A DNA stretch of 64,000 nt from an uncultured Dyadobacter sp. (GTDB lineage: Bacteria > Bacteroidota > Bacteroidia > Cytophagales > Spirosomataceae). The position numbers and the translations under genes are program-made. The notes under the pieces were generated by a model that saw nothing but the letters and a program-made list of their open reading frames with translations, did no database searches and was not told the origin of the DNA. The stretch is taken from NCBI RefSeq assembly GCF_946482605.1, contig NZ_CAMLSE010000002.1, forward strand, positions 186,001-250,000. Direction: 5' to 3'. This document shows positions 44,383 through 54,631 of this stretch, in pieces (position 1 is the first letter of the stretch; each line of letters opens with the position of its first letter).

Positions 44383-45255
44383 CTATGGCGTAACGTTCAA
44401 ATGCTTTTGCTGATAATCGCTCGCCGTACTTCCGAAGTAGTTTCGGAATGCTTCCGAGAAACTGGAATGGTTCTGGTAGCCCACTTTCATGTAAATGCCG
44501 GAGGGAATTTCTTCTAATGATTTAAGCAGATCTGCGGCTAGTTCGAGCCTTCGGGCGAGTAACCATTTTTGAGGGGATGTTTGATAAATCTCGCTAAACT
44601 TTCTTTTGAATGTGGAAGCGCTCATGTGGCACAGAAACGCTAGGTCGTCCACCGTGGTCGGCTGGCCGATCTGGCTTTCAACAACTTTCTTGATTTGTAA
44701 TTGCTGTTTGTCCCGGGTCAGGATTTCAATTGCGTGAAACCTTTCAGGATCTGATTGGAACAGGTATAGCAACAATTCTTCGATTCGGAGCAGTCGGATT
44801 TCCGCTGGTAAAGTCCCTCCATTGCCAAGCATTATTTGTAAAGAGGCAATAAAGTGCTTGATAAAATTGTCTTGCTCGAAAATTAAAAATGGCTGCTTGT
44901 CGGTCTTCGGGGTGTTTCGTTTGAGTAAATACTCATACTTAATCAGGAAACGGTTGAACACCTCATTGCTAAAATAAAAGAGAATACTGGTAAACCGATC
45001 CTTACCAGTAAGGAGCTCAGAAGTGAGCACGTTCCCGGTTGAAAGTACGACCAGCTCGCCTGCATTTACGACTGCCGTGGCATCCGGATAGATAATGGTT
45101 TTCTTTCCACTCACCAGCAGGTTGATCACATTCTGATTCAGAACGATCCTGTTTTTAACCGAATCCTGGTCAGAGCTGTAATAGCGAATGACAACCTCGT
45201 CCGCTCTCGCCGCAGAATCGTCCAAAAGGTCATCAGGCAAATAGTAAGTGTTCAT
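44383..45255 (-). CDS. AraC-family transcriptional regulator
   Basis: 290 residues from ATG 45255. N-terminal cupin-like sensor (YPDATAVVNAGELVVLSTG) and C-terminal double HTH (TTVDDLAFLCHMSASTFKRK ... KVGYQNHSSFSEAFRNYFG). Likely regulates the SnoaL-like gene downstream (74 bases). Ligand unknown. The exonuclease III gene ends eight bases before it. Confidence 0.9.
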   Translation of the reverse strand: MNTYYLPDDLLDDSAARADEVVIRYYSSDQDSVKNRIVLNQNVINLLVSGKKTIIYPDATAVVNAGELVVLSTGNVLTSELLTGKDRFTSILFYFSNEVFNRFLIKYEYLLKRNTPKTDKQPFLIFEQDNFIKHFIASLQIMLGNGGTLPAEIRLLRIEELLLYLFQSDPERFHAIEILTRDKQQLQIKKVVESQIGQPTTVDDLAFLCHMSASTFKRKFSEIYQTSPQKWLLARRLELAADLLKSLEEIPSGIYMKVGYQNHSSFSEAFRNYFGSTASDYQQKHLNVTP

Positions 45256-45263
45256 TTTCAAAT

Positions 45264-46049
45264 TTATGTTTCTTCTTCATCCGCCAGGACAATCCAGGCC
45301 GGTGCGTGATCGCTGGATTTTGCCCAGCCACGAACATGCTTGTCGACGCCTGCCGAGATCAGTCGCGGGGCAATTTGCGGACTTAAAAGCAAATGATCCA
45401 ATCTTAAACCCGCATTCCGGCCATATGCATTCCGAAGATAGTCCCAGAATGTATAAATAGCTTCATCAGGATAAAGATGTCTGATCGAATCAGTCCAGCC
45501 TTGACGCACCAATTCCTTGTAAGCCTTGCGAGGCTCTGGAAAAAACAATGCGTTATCCATCCACCGCTCTGGCTTGTAAACATCCTTCTCTGTCGGGATA
45601 ACGTTATAATCTCCTGCTAACACAACAGGTACTTCCTCCGATAACAAATATTTCGCATGTTTTTTCAATCGCTTAAACCAAGCCATTTTGTAGTCAAACT
45701 TGGGTCCCGGTGCCGGATTCCCGTTCGGTAGATAAAGGCAACACACCAGCATCTTCCCCACGATCGCTTCAATATACCTGCTGTGTAAATCATCGTCGTC
45801 ACCTGGGAGGGAATTCCTGACTTCCTGCAAAGGCAAATCTTTTGATAGGATCGCCACGCCATTCCACATTTTCTGTCCATGCCAGATGGCATTGTACCCG
45901 GCATCGAGCAATGCTCGTTCCGGAAACTTGTCCTGCGGCGCTTTCAATTCTTGCAAACAAACAATATCAGGCTTAGCTTCTTCAAGCCATTTTAACAGAA
46001 CCGGGAGGCGGCCATTTACGCCGTTGATGTTGTAAGTAGCGATCTTCAT
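45264..46049 (-). CDS. xthA: exodeoxyribonuclease III
   Basis: 261 residues from ATG 46049. Exonuclease-endonuclease-phosphatase fold: KIATYNINGVNGR, the catalytic QELKAP, AGDYNVIP and the C-terminal SSDHAP. Cleaves abasic sites and degrades 3' ends in base excision repair. Slightly short of the 268-residue E. coli enzyme. Upstream of the AraC gene by eight bases, so perhaps co-transcribed with it. Confidence 0.93.
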   Translation of the reverse strand: MKIATYNINGVNGRLPVLLKWLEEAKPDIVCLQELKAPQDKFPERALLDAGYNAIWHGQKMWNGVAILSKDLPLQEVRNSLPGDDDDLHSRYIEAIVGKMLVCCLYLPNGNPAPGPKFDYKMAWFKRLKKHAKYLLSEEVPVVLAGDYNVIPTEKDVYKPERWMDNALFFPEPRKAYKELVRQGWTDSIRHLYPDEAIYTFWDYLRNAYGRNAGLRLDHLLLSPQIAPRLISAGVDKHVRGWAKSSDHAPAWIVLADEEET

Positions 46050-46224
46050 TTTCAAGTCAAGTTGGATAATGATTCATCCAGAAAAATCAGACCACAAGGC
46101 ATTTACAATTTAGGTTGTATTCAGCTTCCAAACCCCGTTCGATCCTATGGAGAATTTACTCAGGATGGGTGTCTGACAATAACCATCTCTATTTTCGGCA
46201 TCACAAACCAAAACAGAGACTGAT

Positions 46225-46835
46225 ATGTGGGAAAGAGCGAGGGGGAAATGTCAACGCTTAACGTTGGCCAAAATCAAAGAATTTGACATCGTCGACTATT
46301 TGCTTGAACTAGGGTTCGAGCCAGTCAATATACGGAACGTTGACCATTGGTATTTATCACCATTTAGAAATGAAAGGACTGCATCATTCAAGGTCAACAG
46401 GCGCCTGAACCGTTGGTACGATCACGGGATAGGATTAGGTGGAAATCTGGTCGATTTCGCAGTCATGTATTACCAATGCTCAGTCCGGGAAGTGTTCAGG
46501 GTTTTTGCAGACTATCTTTCATTTCATCGGCCTATGTCCCTGGCACGCCCCAAATCTTCAACGAAACAGCCGCGGACTATTGAGATCTTGTCCACGGGCA
46601 TCTTAACGAGCCCGTCTTTAAGAAGGTAAATTTCATCAAGATGTATTCAGGAAGAGATTGTACTTATTGCAGTCAAATCCACTGTAAAGTCAGGGACCGA
46701 CAGTATTTTGGACTTGGCCTACAAAATGATTCTGGCGGTTACGAGCTGCGCGATTTTCCACAACCCGGTTTGATTGCCTCTTACCCGCAATCGGCCAAAA
46801 TGGCCCCGCCAGACGTACAATTGTCGGACAATTGA
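46225..46835 (+). pseudogene. remnant of a CHC2/Toprim primase of a mobile element
   Basis: The first frame (46225-46629) has IKEFDIVDYLLELGFEP, HWYLSPFRNERTASFKVNRR and LNRWYDHGIGLGGNLVDFAV, the N-terminal pattern of the CHC2-type primase carried by Bacteroidota mobile elements. The frame then breaks, and a second one (46641-46835) resumes with RQYFGLGLQNDSGGYELRDF, from the Toprim part. The Toprim end and everything after it are gone. A decayed fragment, not a working primase. The -7-like TATTTTCG at 46190 lies just before it. The 191 bases to the next gene hold nothing I recognise. Confidence 0.8.
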
Positions 46836-47026
46836 ATCCGGCCGCCCATCCGCTCCGAAGTCACTGGCGGGAGAGTTTTATAAAGTTTCTTACATTGAAG
46901 ACGATTGAAATTCGGTTGCGATAGCCGGGTTTTCCCCATGGATATTAATTTTCTTTGCCTGAAAAAAGATAATCCACGGTGAGAATCAGCGTCTCCATAG
47001 CTTCTTAATCGAACGTTCCTGGAAGA

Positions 47027-49792
47027 ATGACATTACGATTTTTTTTAAGCATCACCGCGGTATTGGTCGTCGCCACCTTTGCTTCCCTGCTCATCAGCGG
47101 CAGCGGTTTCGGCACACGAAAGATCGACTATAATGCGGACGTGAAGCCGATCCTGAACAAAAACTGCATGGGCTGCCATGGCGGTGTGAAAAAAGCCGGC
47201 GATGTGAGCTTCCTTTTCGAGCACGAAATGCTGGAACCCGGCAAATCAGGCAAGATTCCGGTCGTGCGGGGCGACGCTGACGCCAGCGAAATGATCCGCC
47301 GCATCCTGACCGACGATCCCGAGGAAAAAATGCCAAAAAACGCCCCGCCGCTCAGTGACGAAGAGGTAGACATCCTGAGAAAATGGATCGATCAGGGCGC
47401 GAAATGGGAAAAGCATTGGTCGTACAAAAAGGTCGAGCGACCGGAAGTACCGTCGTTCGACAATGCCTGGAATCTGTTTGGACTGCTTGAAAACAAATAT
47501 TCGAAATGGGCGAGAAACGAGATCGATCATTTTGTCCTGAAAAAACTGAACGAACATGAACTGACGCCTTCAACCGAAGCCGACCGTGCTACATTGCTGC
47601 GAAGGGTGAGCCTTGATCTGACCGGCCTACCTCCTACCGAAGCGGAAGTTGCCACGTTCCAGAAAGATACTTCTTCCTACGCCTACGAAAAGGTGGTCGA
47701 CAAGCTGCTTCAATCCAATGCTTACGGGGAAAAATGGGCTGCAATGTGGATGGACCTGGCGCGCTACGCCGATACCAAAGGCTATGAGCGCGACGGCGGG
47801 CGGCAAATCTGGCGGTATCGCGATTATGTCATCAAATCCTTCAACAAAGACAAACCCTTCGACCAGTTTACCATTGAACAACTGGCAGGAGACCTGCTCA
47901 AAGGGAAAAACAGTTTTCCCACGGAAGAGCAGCTCACTGCCACTGGCTTTCACAGAAACACGATGAACAACGACGAAGGCGGTACGGTGGACGAAGAGTT
48001 CCGCGTAGCTGCACAGTTCGACCGCGTTGGTACCACCTGGGAAGTTTGGCAAGGCACCACTTTTGCCTGCATTCAATGCCACAGCCACCCCTACGATCCG
48101 ATCTCGCACGACGAGTATTACAAATACATGGCGTATTTCAATAATACACGCGACGAGGACGTGCCCAGTGAGACGCCGACGTTGCGGTTCTACAAAAATG
48201 AAGACTCGATACAGGTGCAGAAAATTGTCGATTGGGTTGCATTAAAAGACAAAAACCAGTCGCGCGAAGTCGAGAAATTCCTGCGTGTAACAGAGCCGAA
48301 AGTCAATTCCCACGACTTTAAATTGATCAGTAATACGACCTTGCTGGATAGCAAGTACATGGGTATCAAGCAAAACGGCACGGCCAGTCTATCCGGAGCG
48401 ACGCTCACTGGGAAGGGTCGGTTGCTGGTGCAATACAGTACCAAAGCCGAAAACGCGGTCCTGACCATTTCGCAAGACACATTAAAAAAGGACTTCATCG
48501 CCAGATTGAACGTACCTCGGTCCGAAAAAGACACCATCATTGCAGCGACCATTCCGAATGTGACGGGTAAGAAGGATTTGTACTTTCAATTGAAAAGTCC
48601 GAAAAATCCCGAAGAATGGGTGCGCGTCAAATGGATCGCATTCCAGAAAAACCTGCCGGGGGCCGGCGACCCGCAACACGCCAAGATCGAAGCAGGATAC
48701 TTCAAAATGCTTGGCCGGAAAGTGGAAGAAACGCCGGTGCTTTGGGAAGGTGAAGGCGATCTGGCGCGAAAAACGCATGTCTTCGTCAGGGGCAACTGGC
48801 TCGTCAATGGCCCGGAGGTCAAACCCAATGTCCCCGGAATGCTGCCGCCTATGCCGAAGGGATACCCCCAAAACAGGCTCGGGCTGGCGCAATGGATGGT
48901 ACACCGCGACAACCCGCTTACTTCACGCGTGATCGTGAACCGGTTTTGGGAGCAGCTTTTTGGAAGAGGCATCGTGGAAACCGTCGAAGATTTCGGCTCG
49001 CAGGGTAGCGAACCTTCACATCAGGAGTTGCTCGACTGGCTGGCGGTTGAATTCATAGAAAAAGACCAATGGAGCGTCAAGAAACTGCTCAAAAGAATGG
49101 TGATGTCGGCGACCTACCGGCAAAATTCGGCTGTGGACGAACACAAAAAACAGATCGACCCGGCCAATATCTGGCTCTCGCACGCCTCACGTGTGCGCCT
49201 GAGCGCCGAGCAGATCCGCGATCAGGCGCTGGCGGCCTCTGGTTTGCTTTCTTCTAAAATGTATGGAAAAAGTGTAATGCCGCCGCAGCCGGACGGCGTC
49301 TGGCAAACGCCTTACAATGGTGACACCTGGGTACTGAGCGAGGGGGAAGACAAGTATCGCCGCGCGCTGTACACCTACTGGAAACGCAGCGCACCCTACC
49401 CTTCCATGATGACTTTCGACAGCCCGACGCGCGAATTCTGCCAGTCGCGGCGCATTCGTACCAATACGCCTTTGCAGGCATTGAACACATTGAACGACCC
49501 TGTTTTTCTCGAAGCTGCGGAAACGCTGGCAGTCAAATTGACCCAGCGGGCACGGACGCCCCAGACACAGCTTGCCGAAGGTTACCGGCTGCTTTCCTAC
49601 AAACTGTTGGACCGGAAACAGCTGGAATTGCTGATGGGAATTTATAATGATGCATTGATCAATTACAAAAAGCAGCCCGACGAAGTGAAAAAGATGCTTG
49701 TTAACAAAAAACAACTTTCGCCCGAACTTGCCGCATTGACCGTATCGACGAACGTGCTGCTGAACCTGGACAATGTTTTGACGAAAGAATAA
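47027..49792 (+). CDS. PSCyt1-DUF1549-DUF1553 protein
   Basis: 921 residues with an N-terminal hydrophobic segment (about 5-25). Heme-binding CxxCH at 47-51 (CMGCH) in a planctomycete-type cytochrome domain, then DUF1549/PSCyt2 from about 160 with a second CxxCH in FACIQCHSHPYDPI, and DUF1553/PSD1 from about 620 (LAQWMVHRDNPLTSRVIVNR; FWEQLFGRGIVETVEDFGSQ). Such proteins are typical of Planctomycetes and occur in some Bacteroidota, next to DUF1501; their role, perhaps in oxidation of exported substrates, is not established. Followed by the DUF1501 gene after 27 bases. Confidence 0.9.
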   Translation: MTLRFFLSITAVLVVATFASLLISGSGFGTRKIDYNADVKPILNKNCMGCHGGVKKAGDVSFLFEHEMLEPGKSGKIPVVRGDADASEMIRRILTDDPEEKMPKNAPPLSDEEVDILRKWIDQGAKWEKHWSYKKVERPEVPSFDNAWNLFGLLENKYSKWARNEIDHFVLKKLNEHELTPSTEADRATLLRRVSLDLTGLPPTEAEVATFQKDTSSYAYEKVVDKLLQSNAYGEKWAAMWMDLARYADTKGYERDGGRQIWRYRDYVIKSFNKDKPFDQFTIEQLAGDLLKGKNSFPTEEQLTATGFHRNTMNNDEGGTVDEEFRVAAQFDRVGTTWEVWQGTTFACIQCHSHPYDPISHDEYYKYMAYFNNTRDEDVPSETPTLRFYKNEDSIQVQKIVDWVALKDKNQSREVEKFLRVTEPKVNSHDFKLISNTTLLDSKYMGIKQNGTASLSGATLTGKGRLLVQYSTKAENAVLTISQDTLKKDFIARLNVPRSEKDTIIAATIPNVTGKKDLYFQLKSPKNPEEWVRVKWIAFQKNLPGAGDPQHAKIEAGYFKMLGRKVEETPVLWEGEGDLARKTHVFVRGNWLVNGPEVKPNVPGMLPPMPKGYPQNRLGLAQWMVHRDNPLTSRVIVNRFWEQLFGRGIVETVEDFGSQGSEPSHQELLDWLAVEFIEKDQWSVKKLLKRMVMSATYRQNSAVDEHKKQIDPANIWLSHASRVRLSAEQIRDQALAASGLLSSKMYGKSVMPPQPDGVWQTPYNGDTWVLSEGEDKYRRALYTYWKRSAPYPSMMTFDSPTREFCQSRRIRTNTPLQALNTLNDPVFLEAAETLAVKLTQRARTPQTQLAEGYRLLSYKLLDRKQLELLMGIYNDALINYKKQPDEVKKMLVNKKQLSPELAALTVSTNVLLNLDNVLTKE

Positions 49793-49819
49793 CTGCGAAA
49801 GACAACCTCGTGCCCTGAC

Positions 49820-51295
49820 ATGGAGAAACTGCTCAAAGAATTACAACACACAGACCTGCAACACCAGACGCGCCGGCACTTTCTGCAGTCCTGCGGGTTT
49901 GGCCTTGGGGCGCTCGGACTGGGCTCGTTACTCACTTCCTGCGATGGGTCAGGTAAGCCGACCAGCGTGACCGGCACAGCTGATCACAAGCTAATCCCGC
50001 AATTTGCCCCCAAAGCCAAACGCGTGATTTACATTCACATGGCGGGCGCCCCATCACAGCTCGAACTCTTCGACTACAAACCCGAGCTCGAAAAATACCA
50101 CGGTAAGGACTGCCCGGCGGAGTTTCTGGAAGGTAAGAAGTTCGCATTCATCCAGGGAGTTCCGAAAATGTTGGGGCCACTGGGAAAATTTGCCCAATAT
50201 GGCCAGTCTGGCGCCTGGATGTCGGACTACATCCCGTATTTGCAAACCGTAGCAGACGAAATCACGTTCCTGAAAGCCATGCACACGGATCAGTTCAACC
50301 ACGCTCCGGCGCAGCTGCTGCTGCACACCGGCAGCGCACGGATGGGCCGACCTAGCCTGGGTGCATGGGCGACCTACGGGCTTGGATCAGAAAACCAAAA
50401 CCTGCCCGGGTTTATCGTGCTGGCGTCGGGGGGAAAAGATCCCGATGCGGGTAAAAGCGTTTTTGGAAGCGGCTTTTTGCCCTCGGTATACCAGGGTGTC
50501 CAATGCCGGACTGGCGGCGACCCGGTGCTTTTTGTGGGCAACCCGGAAGGCATGAACCGCGATATCCGCAAAAAAACCATTGAAACGATCAACAACCTCA
50601 ATAAGCTTGCCTACGAGGACGTACGCGACGATGAGATCCTGACCCGCATCAGCCAGTACGAAATGGCTTTCCGTATGCAGATTTCCGTGCCGGAAGTCAT
50701 GGATGTTTCCAAGGAGCCACAATATATCCTGGATATGTACGGCGTAAAACCAGGGGAAGGCAGCTTCGCCATGAACTGTTTGCTAGCCCGCAAACTGGCC
50801 GAAAACGATGTACGCTTTGTGCAGCTCTTCGACTGGGGATGGGACGCCCACGGGACCTCTGCCGCCGGGAATGTCGGCATTGGTCTGCGCAACAAATGCC
50901 TCGACTCCGACCGTGCCGTAGCCGCATTGATCAAGGACCTTAAAATGCGCGGGCTGCTGGAAGAAACGCTCGTGATCTGGGGCGGAGAGTTTGGCCGGAC
51001 ACCCATGCAAGAGAACCGAAATGGCCTGGTTATGCCCTTTATGGGCCGCGACCATCACCTCGACGCATTCACGATGTGGATGGCCGGAGGTGGTGTCAAG
51101 AAAGGCTTCACTTTCGGGGAAACCGATGAGCTGGGTTACTATGGCGTAAAAAACCGCGTTCATGTCCACGACCTGAACGCAACCATTCTGCATTTACTCG
51201 GCTTTGACCATGAAAAATTCACCTATCCATTCCAGGGAAGAAATTTCCGGCTGACCGACACCGAAGGAAAAGTCATAAGACCAATAATGGCGTAG
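49820..51295 (+). CDS. DUF1501 protein with Tat-type leader
   Basis: 491 residues. Leader with twin arginine (QTRRHFLQSCGFGLGALGLG) near residue 18-40, so probably exported folded. The body is the alkaline-phosphatase-superfamily-like DUF1501: GAPSQLELFDYKPELEKYHG, LDSDRAVAALIKDLKMRGLL, and the metal-site-like WGGEFGRTPMQ and GRDHHLDAFTMWMAGGGVKK. A hydrolase role (phosphatase or sulfatase-like) is inferred. Operon with the preceding gene. Confidence 0.92.
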   Translation: MEKLLKELQHTDLQHQTRRHFLQSCGFGLGALGLGSLLTSCDGSGKPTSVTGTADHKLIPQFAPKAKRVIYIHMAGAPSQLELFDYKPELEKYHGKDCPAEFLEGKKFAFIQGVPKMLGPLGKFAQYGQSGAWMSDYIPYLQTVADEITFLKAMHTDQFNHAPAQLLLHTGSARMGRPSLGAWATYGLGSENQNLPGFIVLASGGKDPDAGKSVFGSGFLPSVYQGVQCRTGGDPVLFVGNPEGMNRDIRKKTIETINNLNKLAYEDVRDDEILTRISQYEMAFRMQISVPEVMDVSKEPQYILDMYGVKPGEGSFAMNCLLARKLAENDVRFVQLFDWGWDAHGTSAAGNVGIGLRNKCLDSDRAVAALIKDLKMRGLLEETLVIWGGEFGRTPMQENRNGLVMPFMGRDHHLDAFTMWMAGGGVKKGFTFGETDELGYYGVKNRVHVHDLNATILHLLGFDHEKFTYPFQGRNFRLTDTEGKVIRPIMA

Positions 51296-51369
51296 CAGAA
51301 TGCCGATCTTTGCTCTGCCTCGCATTCGGGAATGGTCCCCGAGTTTCGATGTAATGTTTGGGTAATGGC

Positions 51370-53100
51370 TCAAAGCGGGTAAAGCGTCTTATCCCCCTGC
51401 TTGATTACTTCGTTCAGCTGCGTAGCCAGTTCCTTCGCCTTAGTGGTATCGCCTTTCTTTTTGTAAACTTTGTAAAGCCCCCACAATGCATTGGCGCTGT
51501 TCGGGCGTTTCCTGGCAAGGTCTTCGTAAGCTTTGATCGCCAGGTCGTATTGACCGGCTTTCAGGTATACCTCTCCCAGGCTGATCAATACCGGCCGTGC
51601 ATATGAAGGCGGTTCGCTGTAACCAAGGTCATGTTCTTTCTTCTGGGCCGCTTTCAGGATGCGAATGGCCGCCTCATCGTTGTTTTCCAGGCTTTTGATC
51701 AGTCCCTGTAATTCCATCGATGCTACATTGAGATCCCCTAGCCTTCTGGCCACGATCACCTCGTCGGGGGATGACTGGGTACTGTTGCGGAACAAATGCG
51801 CGTCGAGCGCGTCGGAATATTTCTTCGCTTCGTCGGCTTTGCCGCGTTTCACGGCGTCCATACCCAAAGCAAAATAGTACAGGCCGTCCTTGTAGCCGAT
51901 GGCCTTGCCGGTAAAGATGCTGTCCTTGTCGTTGATCAGTTTCAGCCGGTCGGCGGCTTTTTTATAAAACCCGAAGCAAAGCTCCATTTTGGCTGGTGCG
52001 ATAATGCCCTGGTAAAAGAACCGGCCTTCGTATTTAGCCTTCCGCACTTTGGTTACCGGCATGTTTTGCAGCTTCTCGGCATAATGGAGGGCAGTTTTGT
52101 AATGCCCGTTCTCAGCGCTGTTCGACAGCAGGTAGTTGATATTGTGGATGTAATTCCAGGTATCGACTTCGGGGATATGCTGTTTTTTCATATAAACAGA
52201 ATCCACCGCCACGGCTTCCAGGAAGGCCTCGTGGGCCTTCTGATACTGGCCCAACTTGTAGTACACGTGTCCCGGCATATGCACCATGTGTGCCGCGCCG
52301 GGCGTAAGCAACCGGATGCGTTCGGAGCTTTTAACGGCCTCTTCGGGGCAGCAGTTTTCCATTAAATGGATCCAGTAATGATGCGCGCCCGCATTGTCCG
52401 GGTCCGATTTGAGCACGTCGCGGAGCAGGTATTCGCTGTAAATCTGGCCTTCGCGCGGGTTCAGGTCCACGTCGTAGCCGCTCATTTTGCTGAGTGCCAG
52501 GAATAGCTTGGCATCCACATCGCCGGGGTATTTATGTACGATGATTTCAAGCTTTTGCTGGTATTGTTTCCGGCTGTTATCGCCCGGCGCGTCGCGGAGC
52601 AGAATGGCTTCGGCGTAAAGCTTCTCATGGTCATTAGCCTTGTCCTTCAATGCTTTCAGTTTCCTAACCGCCAGTTTTTTATCATCGTCAAAATCGGGAC
52701 CTTCGGTGGCCCCAATGGCGCTGTAAAGCCCCCAGTAAGGCATTACCGCCGAAGAATCGAGCCGGATGGCCTCTTTGAATGAGCGATAGGCCTCGAAATC
52801 CCAGAAATCGTGCAGTAGCGCCACGCCCTGGGCAAAATATTTTTGCGCCTGTTCGGATTGCGTCCTGATTTTGAATGTGGAAGTACCTATGCCTTCGAGA
52901 AACTGCGCCGGTGGCAGGTTGTGGACATAGGCCGTTTCTTTCCGGTAGGCCTGAATGTGATCCAGGTGGTTGTGGGCAAATTCGTTTTCATCCACATGAT
53001 GCGCATGGTCGTGCGCGCTAGTCTGCGTCTGTCCCTGCCGGTCGCGCTGGGCGAAGGTGGAAATCGAGATCAGACAAAACAGTACAAAGGAAATTTTCAT
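51370..53100 (-). CDS. exported histidine-rich TPR protein
   Basis: 576 residues. Signal peptide (MKISFVLFCLISISTFA). Directly after it a His-rich segment (HDHAHHVDENEFAHNHLDH, about residues 30-48). The rest is TPR-like: ALLHDFWDFEAYRSFKEAIR, VVYYKLGQ-type helices, LGEVYLKAGQYDLAIKAYED near the end. A Cys pair sits in MENCCPEEA. The His cluster suggests metal binding. Last gene of the SusCD-DoxX unit. Confidence 0.8.
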   Translation of the reverse strand: MKISFVLFCLISISTFAQRDRQGQTQTSAHDHAHHVDENEFAHNHLDHIQAYRKETAYVHNLPPAQFLEGIGTSTFKIRTQSEQAQKYFAQGVALLHDFWDFEAYRSFKEAIRLDSSAVMPYWGLYSAIGATEGPDFDDDKKLAVRKLKALKDKANDHEKLYAEAILLRDAPGDNSRKQYQQKLEIIVHKYPGDVDAKLFLALSKMSGYDVDLNPREGQIYSEYLLRDVLKSDPDNAGAHHYWIHLMENCCPEEAVKSSERIRLLTPGAAHMVHMPGHVYYKLGQYQKAHEAFLEAVAVDSVYMKKQHIPEVDTWNYIHNINYLLSNSAENGHYKTALHYAEKLQNMPVTKVRKAKYEGRFFYQGIIAPAKMELCFGFYKKAADRLKLINDKDSIFTGKAIGYKDGLYYFALGMDAVKRGKADEAKKYSDALDAHLFRNSTQSSPDEVIVARRLGDLNVASMELQGLIKSLENNDEAAIRILKAAQKKEHDLGYSEPPSYARPVLISLGEVYLKAGQYDLAIKAYEDLARKRPNSANALWGLYKVYKKKGDTTKAKELATQLNEVIKQGDKTLYPL

Positions 53101-53124
53101 ATTTGATTGAAATGAATACTGAAA

Positions 53125-54609
53125 TCAATGTTCCGTAAGCGCGACGGCCTGCCGGTTAACAGGCTGGGTCTGGCTTCGGGATTTAGTCAATGCGTAATCT
53201 TTACGGACCCTGTCGAGCACCACATAAATGGAATCCCGGTGATCGTCCATGCCCGAAAGAATAATCCGGTCTTTCGAAGGCCGCTCGAAATGCCAGGCAA
53301 GCGGCGGGATGCTGTCGGCTTTTGCAGCGGCCTTGCCATTGCGCGATCGGGTACCGCCGTCTTCTTCGCTTTTTGCACGATTTTTATCTTGCAACAAAAG
53401 CGTGTTTTTTTTCAAATCCGCCTCGTAATAAAAGAACCTCCGACCACCGCCGATACCCGCAAGCTCATAGCTGCGGTCGACGTCCTTCGTCTGCGGCGTA
53501 CCATTTGCCAGCGAAATGCTCACAGGCCGGTTTACCTGGTAAATCAATGTCGAGAATTTTTCAAAAACCACATTCTGCCAACGTACGGTGTCGATCGGCG
53601 AATAGGGTAATATACGGTTATTGATTTTAAATTCAGTCACATGATATAACCCAGCCGCATGGACCAGTCCGGGTGTTTTGGGTTCTTTGAGGCGAAGCTG
53701 GTTGTAATGCATGTCGTAGCGCAGCCAGCCGTAGATGAATACAAAACCGATCACGATCGCGTATTTGAGCCCGAACAGCCCGTGTGTGAGCCATTTTTTA
53801 TCGTATGTCGGCACATACTCAACCGGATTGACATCTTCTTCGCGGATCAGCAACTTCCACACATAGGGTACCTCATGCGTGAGCACAAATGCCGAAAGCA
53901 GTGAAAAATAGGCACTGTACACATGCACGCCGCCATCGTAGGCGTGGTTTGCGTGGGCAATGTTATACAAAACACCCAGGTTAATCACCGCGCCGAGCAC
54001 CGAAGTGGTCCTGAAAAACATCAATGCACCCGCAAACACTTCGATAAAGCCGAGAAATATCTCATACCAGATCACCACGCCTACCGACTGCCAGTAGATT
54101 TTGTAAGCCGTGTATTCGCCAATGGTCGCTTCCAGGTTCGAGATCGATGGAAACGGCATTTGCATCGGGTACAACTTCAGAAACCCGAATGCGATGATGC
54201 CGATACCAATACGGTACCGGGCGAAAGTCCTGATCCAGTAGTACAGTTCGTTATACTCCTTCCGTTCGCGTTTTCGGACGGCCAAAGTCCACACAGCCGC
54301 GACAGCCGCCGCGATCAGCAGCGCGGCGCCCCAATTGGCGTAGCTAGCCAACCCCCAGCGGCCGCTTTCGCCAGGTATTTTCACCAGGTCGACGCGATAG
54401 CCGTTCAATGCAGAGAAAAATTCGAACAGCGTTTTGGCCCCGAAAAGTTTGGTGTACCATTCCAGGGTCAGCGGAACGATCAGCAGCCCGAAAAAGACCA
54501 ACGCGATACGGAAAAGGATCCGCTCCCAGGCAGCCCATTCCGGAAAAATGTTCTTCTCCGGTCGTGCCGCCGACTCGGGCCGTGGCTTATCCAGTTGTAT
54601 TTCAGCCAT
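53125..54609 (-). CDS. DoxX-like membrane protein with extra C-terminal domain (copy 2)
   Basis: 494 residues from ATG 54609. Several membrane helices within about 20-290 in the DoxX/DUF4395-like arrangement (FRIALVFFGLLIVPLTLEWY; TTSVLGAVINLGVLYNIAHA). The C-terminal 170 residues are non-membrane and share the plan 'R-W-NVVFEKF ... RPV-S ... FYYE-D ... DSIYVVLD' with the next gene. That domain is not one I can name. A low-complexity insert (KSEEDGGTRSRNGKAAAKAD) interrupts it. Twenty-four bases before the TPR gene. Confidence 0.82.
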   Translation of the reverse strand: MAEIQLDKPRPESAARPEKNIFPEWAAWERILFRIALVFFGLLIVPLTLEWYTKLFGAKTLFEFFSALNGYRVDLVKIPGESGRWGLASYANWGAALLIAAAVAAVWTLAVRKRERKEYNELYYWIRTFARYRIGIGIIAFGFLKLYPMQMPFPSISNLEATIGEYTAYKIYWQSVGVVIWYEIFLGFIEVFAGALMFFRTTSVLGAVINLGVLYNIAHANHAYDGGVHVYSAYFSLLSAFVLTHEVPYVWKLLIREEDVNPVEYVPTYDKKWLTHGLFGLKYAIVIGFVFIYGWLRYDMHYNQLRLKEPKTPGLVHAAGLYHVTEFKINNRILPYSPIDTVRWQNVVFEKFSTLIYQVNRPVSISLANGTPQTKDVDRSYELAGIGGGRRFFYYEADLKKNTLLLQDKNRAKSEEDGGTRSRNGKAAAKADSIPPLAWHFERPSKDRIILSGMDDHRDSIYVVLDRVRKDYALTKSRSQTQPVNRQAVALTEH

Positions 54610-54631
54610 TGCTTTGGTGTTTAATGTTGTC

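Noticed and set aside
53923..54624. 233-codon plus-strand frame
   Set aside because: Antisense to the DoxX-like gene; His/Arg-rich artefact.
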